Below, in pieces: positions 1 through 11,637 of a stretch of DNA of 64,000 nucleotides. How positions within the stretch are numbered: the stretch's first letter is position 1; each line of letters begins with the position of its first letter. The DNA lies in the NCBI GenBank assembly GCA_021613335.1, contig JAJTWR010000323.1:1-64000 (forward strand), written 5' to 3'. The position numbers were made by a program, and so were the translations under genes. Below the pieces are notes generated by a model. The model was not told the DNA's origin. It did no database searches and worked only from the letters and a program-made list of their open reading frames with translations. Source of the DNA: Whitmania pigra (lineage: Eukaryota; Annelida; Clitellata; Hirudinida; Haemopidae).

Positions 1-3000
1 AATCCAAACCCTAACCTAACCTTAAAATTGTTAATCCTAACCATCGTTTTGGAATGATCTTAGAAGACACAGAAAGCGTCTAACCCTAAGCAAATATCCT
101 TTTATTAAAATTACTAGAGCGATAATATATGATTTATCTTGAAAAAACTTCTCAAATGGTTTTGAAATTCTCTCGATTCTTAGTATTACTTGTTTAAGCA
201 GTCAGGAATGAGTATATAAGAACGAAAGTGTCTTTTTCCAATGTTTGCAAACCGTAATCCCACCATAATAAATTAATTTCCGTTGCAACATGCATTTAAT
301 TTAACCTAACCTTAATCCAAACCCTAACCCTAACCTTAAAATTGTTAATCCTAACCATCGTTTTGGAATGATCTTAGAAGACACAGAAAGCGTCTAACCC
401 TAAGCAAATATCCTTTTATTAAAATTACTAGAGCGATAATATATGATTTATCTTGAAAAAACTTCTCAAATGGTTTTGAAATTCTTCGATTCTTTGTATT
501 ACTTGTTTAAGCAGTCAGGAATGAGTATTATAAGAACGAAAGTGTCTTTTTCCAATGTTTGCAAACCGTAATCCCACCATAATAAATTAATTTCCGTTGC
601 AACATGCATTTAATTTAACCTAACCTTAATCCAAACCCTAACCCTAACCTTAAAATTGTTAATCCTAACCATCGTTTTGGAATGATCTTAGAAGACACAG
701 AAAGCGTCTAACCCTAAGCAAATATCCTTTTATTAAAATTACTAGAGCGATAATATATGATTTATCTTGAAAAAACTTCTCAAATGGTTTTGAAATTCTT
801 TCGATTCTTTGTATTACTTGTTTAAGCAGTCAGGAATGAGTATTATAAGAACGAAAGTGTCTTTTTCCAATGTTTGCAAACCGTAATCCCACCATAATAA
901 ATTAATTTCCGTTGCAACATGCATTTAATTAACCTAACCCTAATCCAACCCTAACCTTAAAATTGTTAATCCTAACCATCGTTTTGGAATGATCTTAGAA
1001 GACACAGAAAGCGTCTAACCCTAAGCAAATATCCTTTTATTAAAATTACTAGAGCGATAATATATGATTTATCTTGAAAAAACTTCTCAAATGGTTTTGA
1101 AATTCTTTCGATTCTTTGTATTACTTGTTTAAGCAGTCAGGAATGAGTATTATAAGAACGAAAGTGTCTTTTTCCAATGTTTGCAAACCGTAATCCCACC
1201 ATAATAAATTAATTTCCGTTGCAACATGCATTTAATTTAACCTAACCCTAATCCAAACCCTAACCTTAAAATTGTTAATCCTAACCATCGTTTTGGAATG
1301 ATCTTAGAAGACACAGAAAGCGTCTAACCCTAAGCAAATATCCTTTTATTAAAATTACTAGAGCGATAATATATGATTTATCTTGAAAAAACTTCTCAAA
1401 TGGTTTTGAAATTCTCTCGATTCTTTGTATTACTTGTTTAAGCAGTCAGGAATGAGTATTATAAGAACGAAAGTGTCTTTTTCCAATGTTTGCAAACCGT
1501 AATCCCACCATAATAAATTAATTTCCGTTGCAACATGCATTTAATTTAACCTAACCCTAATCCAAACCCTAACCTTAAAATGTTAATCCTAACCATCGTT
1601 TTGGAATGATCTTAGAAGACACAGAAAGCGTCTAACCCTAAGCAAATATCCTTTTATTAAAATTACTAGAGCGATAATATATGATTTATCTTGAAAAAAC
1701 TTCTCAAATGGTTTTGAAATTCTCTCGATTCTTTGTATTACTTGTTTAAGCAGTCAGGAATGAGTATTATAAGAACGAAAGTGTCTTTTTCCAATGTTTG
1801 CAAACCGTAATCCCACCATAATAAATTAATTTCCGTTGCAACATGCATTTAATTTAACCTAACCCTAATCCAAACCCTAACACTAACCTTAAAATTGTTA
1901 ATCCTAACCATCGTTTTGGAATGATCTTAGAAGACACAGAAGCGTCTAACCCTAAGCAAATATCCTTTTATTAAAATTACTAGAGCGATAATATATGATT
2001 TATCTTGAAAAAACTTCTCAAATGGTTTTGAAATTCTCTCGATTCTTAGTATTACTTGTTTAAGCAGTCAGGAATGAGTATTATAAGAACGAAAGTGTCT
2101 TTTTCCAATGTTTGCAAACCGTAATCCCACCATAATAAATTAATTTCCGTTGCAACATGCATTTAATTTAACCTAACCTAATCCAAACCCTAACCCTAAC
2201 CTTAAAATTGTTAATCCTAACCATCGTTTTGGAATGATCTTAGAAGACACAGAAAGCGTCTAACCCTAAGCAAATATCCTTTTATTAAAATTACTAGAGC
2301 GATATATATGATTTATCTTGAAAAAACTTCTCAAATGGTTTTGAAATTCTTTCGATTCTTTGTATTACTTGTTTAAGCAGTCAGGAATGAGTATATAAGA
2401 ACGAAAGTGTCTTTTTCCAATGTTTGCAAACCGTAATCCCACCATAATAAATTAATTTCCGTTGCAACATGCATTTAATTTAACCTAACCCTAATCCAAA
2501 CCCTAACCTTAAAATTGTTAATCCTAACCATCGTTTTGGAATGATCTTAGAAGACACAGAAAGCGTCTAACCCTAAGCAAATATCCTTTTATTAAAATTA
2601 CTAGAGCGATAATATATGATTTATCTTGAAAAAACTTCTCAAATGGTTTTGAAATTCTTTCGATTCTTTGTATTACTTGTTTAAGCAGTCAGGAATGAGT
2701 ATTATAAGAACGAAAGTGTCTTTTTCCAATGTTTGCAAACCGTAATCCCACCATAATAAATTAATTTCCGTTGCAACATGCATTTAATTTAACCTAACCT
2801 AACCCTAATCCAAACCCTAACCCTAACCTTAAAATTGTTAATCCTAACCATCGTTTTGGAATGATCTTAGAAGACACAGAAAGCGTCTAACCCTAAGCAA
2901 ATATCCTTTTATTAAAATTACTAGAGCGATAATATATGATTTATCTTGAAAAAACTTCTCAAATGGTTTTGAAATTCTTTCGATTCTTTGTATTACTTGT

Positions 3001-3560
3001 TTAAGCAGTCAGGAATGAGTATTATAAGAACGAAAGTGTCTTTTTCCAATGTTTGCAAACCGTAATCCCACCATAATAAATTAATTTCCGTTGCAACATG
3101 CATTTAATTTAACCTAACCTTAATCCAAACCCTAACCCTAACCTTAAAATTGTTAATCCTAACCATCGTTTTGGAATGATCTTAGAAGACACAGAAAGCG
3201 TCTAACCCTAAGCAAATATCCTTTTATTAAAATTACTAGAGCGATAATATATGATTTATCTTGAAAAAACTTCTCAAATGGTTTTGAAATTCTCTCGATT
3301 CTTAGTATTACTTGTTTAAGCAGTCAGGAATGAGTATTATAAGAACGAAAGTGTCTTTTTCCAATGTTTGCAAACCGTAATCCCACCATAATAAATTAAT
3401 TTCCGTTGCAACATGCATTTAATTTAACCTAACCTTAATCCAAACCCTAACCCTAACCTTAAAATTGTTAATCCTAACCATCGTTTTGGAATGATCTTAG
3501 AAGACACAGAAAGCGTCTAACCCTAAGCAAATATCCTTTTATTAAAATTACTAGAGCGAT
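1..3560. repeat. Subtelomeric tandem satellite, about 310-bp unit, 12 copies
   Basis: An anchor in each unit (aaaattgttaatcctaacc) recurs at 24, 338, 652, 959, 1268, 1577, 1891, 2204, 2511, 2831, 3146 and 3461, so the unit length is 307-320 bp. The non-telomeric body is nearly identical between copies. Most of the length change lies in a variable stretch of CCTAA/CCCTAA-type motifs at the unit junction, and each unit also holds an internal taaccctaagc. The twelfth unit decays after about 3560. C-rich motifs on the + strand at the left end fit a TTAGGG telomere to the left. No ORF is conserved through the units. Confidence 0.95.
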
Positions 3561-4757
3561 ACTACATGATTTATATTGAAAAACTCGTCAAAACGTTCAA
3601 GCCCATTGCATTTTGTTTGGTTATCCCTATCATCGACACCCATTTTCCGAAGGCAATTGTTGTTTATTTTTGTCTCACTGGTCGTCTCTCATATATACAT
3701 TTTATCAAAGCATCAAATATATTCATATATGTTTATATCAAGTAATTTTATATGGAATTTATTCAACATATTATTTTGATTACATAATTAATTCAACAGT
3801 ATATTTTTTTCATATTTGGTTCAATTTGTCTGCATATAGCCAAAAATTAATTTTTACGTTCAAAATACATGAAGTATTTTGTCATATTTTATAGAAATTT
3901 CTTTACAATAAATATGCCCACAAATTGTAGGGTATCCATATTTTCTCTATTTATGCGCCCAGAATCAGTCTTGTGGGATCTATGTTTCTATCCCATGTAT
4001 GTGTACTTTGATTTCTCATGCTCTTGATTTTCATTGAATTGTTTTTGCATGGAGGTCGTCCACTCCTGACAAAGGTCAGTTATGTGGATCGAAACAAGTC
4101 GAGCAAATAAAATATTAACTAACAAGTATTTTTGTTTTGTTCAACGGTTTCCGACATGAATAGTTTTCGCAAGTGAAGGCTTGGCAGTGCGAAAGCACTC
4201 ACCCTAACCTGCCGCTTATGAAACTGTACAAGGCTTTTTATTTTCATTCATTCTAGCCAAATAAAACCACAAATGTTAGTTTGTCGAACTAATCCAAAGA
4301 AAACTCAAAAATCTTTAGTATGCCAAAGATTGATCAACAAACAGATTACACAATGAAAAGCTCTACAAATAAAGACCCATTAACACCAACCACATCCAAA
4401 AAAGGCATTTACCCAGTCTTCCATTGACAAGAATCATCAATTCATTAAGATGAAAATAAACATTCTCTGACATTAATAAATCAATACATTTGATTGGCCA
4501 CAAAACATGTATTTTAGTACATTTTTCTTTAAAACTTTCACAATTTTTTCAAAAAGACACGATCTTCAAATTTTACTGATAGCTATATTGAAATTATAAT
4601 GTTACCATCTGCATGTTATCAGTCAATTTTTTTATAAAGGAAAATCAGGCAGTGACTGTTGCCATCATGAATCCTCATTAACTCCTTTTTGATAATGAAC
4701 TAAGACCAAATGATTGTTCTTTTAGAAAAGAAAGTGGTTAAAGAGAAAAGGTTTTTA
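3561..4757. other. Intergenic, between satellite and first gene
   Basis: AT-rich sequence. The short ORFs here (for example 3576-3894 on +) are low-complexity and show no splice or domain signal. It begins with a diverged tail of the satellite unit (gagcgat followed by altered sequence). I see nothing functional in it. Confidence 0.6.
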
Positions 4758-6852
4758 TCAGCTCGACAAACGAACTATTGGAGAAACGGAATCATGATAT
4801 CCGTCGAGCTGAGAGTCAAACTTGGAAGGCCGATGTTTGAGCGATCCTTCTTGAAAGTAGACAGAATCATTGTATAAAGAATTACTGGACATCCTATAGG
4901 TGTGAGGGTTGGATTTGCCAAACATGTTATGGATTGTACTGTACTGAGTAATATCACTATTTTGATTGGTGTTCCTCAAAACTTTGATGATGCCCTGCGT
5001 TATCTTGAGGAACCAATAGAGGTTGATGATGTCTAGGATAAGGCATGAAGATATCAGTACATACCAAATCTTACCAAGCGAGTCACACTTTTCTGAACCA
5101 TATATGCTGTATACCTTCAGGAGAGATTGAGAGATCAGATGGGTCATACTCAGTTATAAGATATGAATACATTCATGATCAAACATTTTCTAATGCAACT
5201 TTATCTTAAATAATTTGTATATTTCAAATATCATAAGCAATAGCACAGTGACACTTTATCAACAATCAAAGCAATTTTGTTCACTGTAAAATTATTCTAA
5301 ACTTGCTGGGGTTAGGGTTAGGAAGGTTAAATTACTCTAAACTTGCTATAATTATAGTGCTTAAAAAATAATTATACTTATCAAATTAAAAGCACGGCAA
5401 CTTAACGCTAAAAAGTGAAGTAACTACAAATAACTAATATTTATGTTATGCAAACAAATTTAAAACCGTCCAACCTTGAGCCAATAGAAGGGAACACTGA
5501 CGACCCTCACAAAAAAAAACATGACCGTCATAGAAACTCCATTGAGCACCACAGGAGGAGAATATTTTTTATAGCCTAATACATCCAAGAACCATCTACA
5601 ATAACAAACATATAACAATACACATTAACAAATCCATACATAGAATATAGTCCTCATCATCATAACCATGAAAAACATCCAACAAAATATATTGCATTCA
5701 CATTTATTCTGCCAATTTTATGAGTGCCTCACTTGCTTAGGATGTGAAGGCAATATATGCAATCAATATTAACACACCCACAATAATTCAAAATCATAAT
5801 AATAATTTAAAAACAAATTACAAATTACCTTTTATTCACAAATGGTGTTGAAAATTCTGCTATGAGTCTGACATTGGCAAACCAAAGAAGAGCTCCATAA
5901 GTCTAGCAATGAAAACATATTAATACATTAAAAGCTCTTGTTCCTGCATGTCATGGAAAATACACATATTAGCTTTCATTGTCACACTGGAACTTAGAAC
6001 CTCATTGATCATCTACTGAAATGACTGATTATACCAAGCTTAGTTTCTAATGCTTATCGTGCACCAACAATGGTTTAATTCAGAACAAGTTATAGTCAAA
6101 TTTAAAGAAAGAATTAATAAGCATTGCATACGAATTTGTACACTCTAACAACTAACAACTGCTAATTAAAAATAATAATAAAGTCAAACCATGGCAAAGC
6201 AGAAGGCATAAATGGAGGCAGCATGATGGAAAAGGAAAAATATCTCCCCAATTTCTGAGTAGTGGAACAATACAATCAGAACATCTACAAGAGATATGAG
6301 CATTCTCATGCAACCAATCACATAATTGTAAACCACATTTTATACTATGCAAGTAAATTCATTTAACGTGATTAACAAACCTGAACACATATAACCAACA
6401 ACAATGGCACAAGTCATCCTGACCAGATCTGACTCACCCCTAGTGAAAAAATGTATTTCCTTAAATTATCTAAAAAAAATTGAGTCTGTAAAACTGTAAC
6501 TGCAAACCAAATTGGATCAAGACTGATGTCATCTTCATATATTAGACAATAGAGACAGAGCATGCTTACCAAGACGGCATGCACAGACGAATTAGTCCTA
6601 AAAGTTTGAAATGATTAAAAGGTAGCTTAACAAATAATCAAGATTGCTAAATATCTGTGTCAAGAATCTGCTTGTTACACACATTAGCAAACGCACAAAC
6701 TCCAACCTAGAGCTCCATTCCACTCGTTTCGGATTTGATAGGTTTTTGAATTCTGGTATGAATTTTATGGTCAGAGAAGGATTGAAATACTTGTACAAAG
6801 CTAGAAACGAGGCGCAACTAGCGGCTGAAGCATAATAATACCTCAGGCTCAT
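4758..6852 (-). CDS. TLCD4: TLC-domain membrane protein, TLCD4 (TMEM56)-like
   Basis: Seven exons on the minus strand: 6852-6707, 6597-6508, 6439-6381, 6284-6190, 5902-5829, 5595-5475, 5114-4758. They give 313 residues and every phase closes. Visible family signatures are NPKRVEWSSR before the first intron, LDPIW followed by GESDLVRM, FFLFHHAASIYAF (the paired His of TLC proteins), NVRLIAEFSTPFVNKRWFLD, NGVSMTVMFFFVRV and SSCLILDIINLYWFLKI. These match the TRAM-LAG1-CLN8 domain, a multi-pass endomembrane domain linked in its family to lipid handling; the exact substrate is not known from sequence. The vertebrate protein is about 263 residues. This one has a tail of about 70 residues after the last membrane span, rich in Ser and Asn, with no domain I recognise. 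The start at 6852 gives a hydrophobic first span. The gene is divergent from TACC, 395 bp away. Confidence 0.88.
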
Positions 6853-7247
6853 GATCGATTCAATCCCGCAGACTCCTGCAGATTGTTTAATGTTTGACTT
6901 GCCTTTTCAGTCCAACTAATCACCAGCACTAAACACCTATGCAGGAAAAAGAAGTGGATCTATCTTCAACCTATAAATATCTATAAACGAATAAAGTTAA
7001 TGTCTAAATTTGTTATATTTTAATCATTAAAATTATAAATTTATAATTGAAATAGATGTGTAATGTATCGTAAATTAAGCGTTAATTTTTTTAATTAATG
7101 CTAGTTAAAAATACTTTGGAATAATTTTTTTAATAATGTAATTGTATACATGCGCAGTTATTGTAAACTATTCAAAAAATTACGCGCTACTCGAAAAAGT
7201 TGATCGGCTTAAACCTTTGCTAGATTTACATTTATTCTTGCTAAGAT
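6853..7247. promoter_or_regulatory. Shared 5' region of divergent TLCD4 and TACC genes
   Basis: Only 395 bp separates the two opposed start codons, so both promoters and 5'UTRs must lie in or overlap this stretch unless distal leader exons exist. It is AT-rich with no CpG cluster. No specific factor site could be assigned. Confidence 0.5.
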
Positions 7248-10200
7248 ATGAACAATTTGATGGAAAACATTCCTCCTGTTGATTATGCGGAACAAACTGG
7301 AGCTTTACTTCGAAAGATGAGTTTCCCATCAGGTGTGCTTACTAGTTCAAACTTAAGCGAAATTTCGTGCACAAATGTTTCAGCATCTCCGAAGGTTCGT
7401 TTCATAACTCTTCCAATATGTTAGCAAGCTTTCTGATGGTTCATTCCGTATATGTATCATTTTCGTGTGACAATCATTTTCCATACATATCATATCCCAT
7501 ATTTTGTGTACGAGAACGAATGAGCCGTCTTAATGGTTTACTTAATTGCTAGTGAGCTGTTGAACTGTTTGTACTTTTATTGTTACTGGATAAATTGCTA
7601 AAATGTTGGCGTTTTCAATAAGTCAAAGTCAGTTCATTGTTTTTATATGTTATGCTATAAATGCAATCTTTTAACAAATTGCTATTATAATGTAAGTAGA
7701 TGCATTACTACTATTAATGCATTAATGGAAGAATAATTATTTTTCTTGATTCAGACATGCAAATATGCTTTTTGTTGTATTGAATTTTAGTCTGAGTAAT
7801 TTAGTATCATTTCTCCTCAGTTATTACTCTTGAGTGAGGAAAGCAGTTTATGTAATGTCAATGAAGTCTCTCAGATGGATGCGGCAAAACTTCGACTAAA
7901 TGGGTATAAGTAAATTCATTTATGGTAGCGTACCTCGGTTAATGACACTCGGAATCAATTATTTAATTACAGTTTTTATTTCATTTCAACTTTAATAATA
8001 CATTTCTAACAGTTCTGTGGGTATTGTTAGCATCAGTAACCAGGACAGAGATGGTGTGAATATTGCAGAGTATGTGGATGTTGCAGACACTGTACTTTTA
8101 CAGGAGTCAATTTCTGAACAGGCTGTTGCCTCAGAAAAACTTATTGATGTTTCAATCTTTGAAGAAGATTTGACTACAAAAGTTGAAGAATGTCCAAAAA
8201 TGGATCTGGCATCTGATATCGATGCGTGTTTGATGATGATGGAAAAACTACGTGTGGCAGATACGCCCATAAAACATTCTGTGACTTGCAGTATTGCAAA
8301 GAAGCCTGCAAAGGTGAGCAGTGCTTTTACCGAGACTCGTCATGAAAAAGTGGGCGATGAACACGAAGTATCTCAAGATAAAAGTTGTGTTCCTGCTCAT
8401 GAAATTATTTCTGAAGTCATAACTTCAGGACAAACAAATGAAGTTCTATTGGCAAAAAATTTGGTAAATGACATCAAGGTCAAAGGGTCACCAGCCATAA
8501 TTTCTGAAACAGTCATAAAGTCCAAAAATGAAGCTGTTTGTGAGGTGGAATTTTCTGACAAACGGTTTGACTTGCCATCTTGTTTCCATGTTAATTCTGA
8601 GCACACTGATCAGACTAGAAATGAATACAAAGAAGCACTGGAGTTAAATAGAGGTAAGAAAAATAAAATTCTAGAATTTGTCAATCCAGTGGATTAGTGG
8701 TTTTAGTATTAGTTAGAGTATACTTATGATATTTTAACGTGTTTGCATGCATTAGGACATTTGGAAGATTCTGACAACTGGGATATTTTGGAGAAATACT
8801 GTACAGAGGTTGGCTTTGCTTGGGCTTAAGTAGTCTACTTTTTTCATGACTTCCATTTCTTTAGGCAGAGCAATCTAATCTAACAAGGCAATCATTGTAT
8901 GTTAAATTTGATCCTCTGGTGGCTAAGGTTGTGGCTCAAGGTAAAACAGAAGAATTTTTATGTAAAAATTTGAGGTTATTCAATTCATTGAAAACTACTT
9001 TTTCAAGGCACAGGGTTTCAAACTGAGTCATCAATCACCACAGTTACATCACCACCTGAAAAGTTAGAACTTCAGATATTTTGTTGCATAGTTATGTCTG
9101 TTGTTTGAGTCTAATTTGGTAAATATTACAATATATTTTAGTAAAAACTTGATTAATGCTGGAATATCTGAAGACCTATTATTTATGGATACTCCACCAA
9201 AGACAGACTGCCACATTAGCCAAACTTCCCTGAGTGAAGTTGATAAATTATTTTGTACTACCCCAAGATCAGAGATGCAGACAGTTAGTCATTTTAAAAA
9301 ATGTTTTTTTTTTAATTTTTAGCTAAATTCCTAAGACACTGTATTAGGTTTTATTATCTAAATAATTAGATGTAACCTAATTTCTATTCTTGTGCATAAT
9401 TATAAGGAAAATAGCAATAATTTGGATGTAGTTTGGCTTCCTATGTGGTCTTACTTTTAATTTGAAGTAAATTCTATTTTGAAGCACAATATGATATATA
9501 ATTGCTTGGAAGCATCTCAGTTGCTAATATTTATTTATTCATATTTAATCCAATTATGTTCAAGCAATGTTCACATTAAAGTTAGAATTATACTGCTACT
9601 CCAGGGTGTGTCAGTCAAGTTTGGAGTGGGCAAGAATGCTATTGAAGTACTTAGATTGCATTTTTGTTTTGAAATGTTTCTTTGTACAATGCCATTTCTT
9701 TTTAATCATTTAACAAAGCTGAGATTTAGATAAAGATGGTTGTTCGGAATACAACTTTTTTGGCCTTCTCTAACATGTAATATCTTCTTTGTTTAGGTTC
9801 CCCAGTACTCACCTGCTGACATCATAAAGAAATTCAGAGAATGGGAATTTAGCTGTCAGGCTCAGCTGCTGCAGATGGATAGAGAATGGGCACTGAGATT
9901 TGAAGTTCTAGTCTGTCACTTTGTTTTTTAATTGATTTATTTACTTTGGGTGGTATTTATTAGTCAACACTTCCAATGCTTGCCAGAGTGATTTTTATTT
10001 AAGTAACAAATAGTGTAAACATTTTGTAAGAAAGGGTTAGAGCAATCTCTCCACAAAATAGTTGGCTAACATGACTTGTATCTTCATCAGAAAAATGAAT
10101 TTTCAAAGAAGGAAGAGAATCTTAATGAAGAAGTAAAGAAATTAAATGAGGAAATTTTTTATTTCACAAATGAACAAGAGGAGATCAAGTAAAATAATTA

Positions 10201-11421
10201 AATAAATATAATTACGTTTTTGTGCCAATTTGTTGATAAATTTCTTAATTTTTAAACCTGGTGTTAGCTGGTTTGTCTAACTTATTTTGGGACTCATGAT
10301 ATTATTTGATTCACCTCTATTCCTCTATCGACTTTAATGAAAATGTTGACAGAGTTGCCAGGTCCAGCTATAAAGGCTTGACAGAGCAAGTTCTTGGTTA
10401 GTTTCTATTCTGAGAATTTCAGGATTTCTATTCTAAGAAATATTTTGAGCAAATATAATTTTTAGTGTTCACTATCAAAATGTTGTTGAACTATTTGTGA
10501 CCATTGAATTCGAAATTTTCTTAATTATTAAACTTTCCTAATACTAGTCTCCTCAACCATTTCTAGCTAAAAGATTGCAAGAACAAGAAGAAGTTACAAA
10601 AGCAGAGGCCAGACTCATGAAAGAAAGAGACCAGGTGAATTATTATTTTCACTAACATCTCTACTAATATGAATGATTTTCATGAGTGTTCATCTCATGC
10701 AGGCTATTGAGGACATTCAGGCAGTGGAGGCATCATTTGCAGAGCTCCACAAAAGATACGAGAAGCTCAAAACAGTTGCCAAATCCTTCCATGAGGTTAA
10801 GCACGTTTATTATTTGAAGCCCTAATTGTAGTTTGGACATGTTATACTGCTGCAACATATTATTAAGTTGCAAAATTACTCAATGTTGGTTGCAGAATGA
10901 AGATATCTTGAAGGAATGTATCATTGAGTATCAAAACAAGTGCAGGAAAAGCCATGGAGAATATCGCACATTGAAGACAAATGCAGATGAAAAGTTGAAT
11001 TGGTGAGCTGCTGTTACTATTTTTGTTGCATAATGAATGTATCTTCAAAAATTCATTAATATTCTGATAGTGCAAATGAAAAGCTGGCCAAAATAAAGAA
11101 GACTTCAGATGCTGAAGTAAGCATCCTTCAAGCATCTCTCAGAAAAGTAGAAATGCAAGTCAACAGTCTTCAAGCAGCCAATGAACAGAAAGTAATTCAT
11201 TCGTTTTTTCCAATCACACATTCAAAGTCTTTGCGAAACGCTTCAGCTCGAGTTCTTGCAGCTTTTAATACCATATTATATCACAATGGTTGATACTTTA
11301 TGACCGGGGTTGGATTTGCATCCAAGAGGGTTCACCATTTTGAATGAACTAAACATTTCAGACGAAGGAGAACGAGGAGCTTACAGCCATTTGTGACGAG
11401 TTGATTAAGGCCGGACGATAA
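7248..11421 (+). CDS. TACC: Transforming acidic coiled-coil protein (TACC family)
   Basis: Sixteen exons: 7248-7394, 7821-7903, 8013-8653, 8756-8808, 8865-8940, 9008-9062, 9142-9283, 9605-9646, 9797-9904, 10091-10188, 10353-10396, 10567-10634, 10703-10795, 10896-11002, 11071-11191, 11362-11421; 645 residues. The N-terminal two thirds is acidic and low in structure, mostly in the large third exon, with a SLYVKFDPL stretch typical of the family (exon 5). From about residue 414 to the end is a continuous heptad-type TACC domain, with landmarks FAELHKRYEKLK, LKTNADEKLNCANEKLAKIK, LQASLRKVEMQV and a final ELTAICDELIKAGR before TAA. TACC proteins bind ch-TOG/XMAP215 and Aurora A and act at centrosomes and spindle microtubules. 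There is a single gene here, with no sign of truncation. The stop is 216 bp from the stop of the convergent RGS gene. Confidence 0.93.
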
Positions 11422-11637
11422 AAGAGAGAAGAAATCACTTGAAAATCTGACATTTTGTTTGGGTTTAGCCCTCATATATCCAACCTCTTCTGCTGTTGAA
11501 AATTCTTTATTTATTTAAAAGTTCTAAAATGTTCTGATCAAAAACATCAGAAATACAAAATAGAATTTTGAGAAAAACAAATAAATTTAAAAACTGAGTT
11601 CACATTTGGTTTTTATTACTTCCATTTGAGGAAAAAC

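Noticed and set aside
1..3560. Regular repeats that could be mistaken for a CRISPR array
   Set aside because: The repeat unit is about 310 bp with no spacers, contains telomere motifs, and the window is clearly intron-bearing animal DNA.
5308..5322. Short ggggttagggttagg tract as a telomere remnant
   Set aside because: Only two hexamers; too short to separate from chance, though close to the subtelomere.
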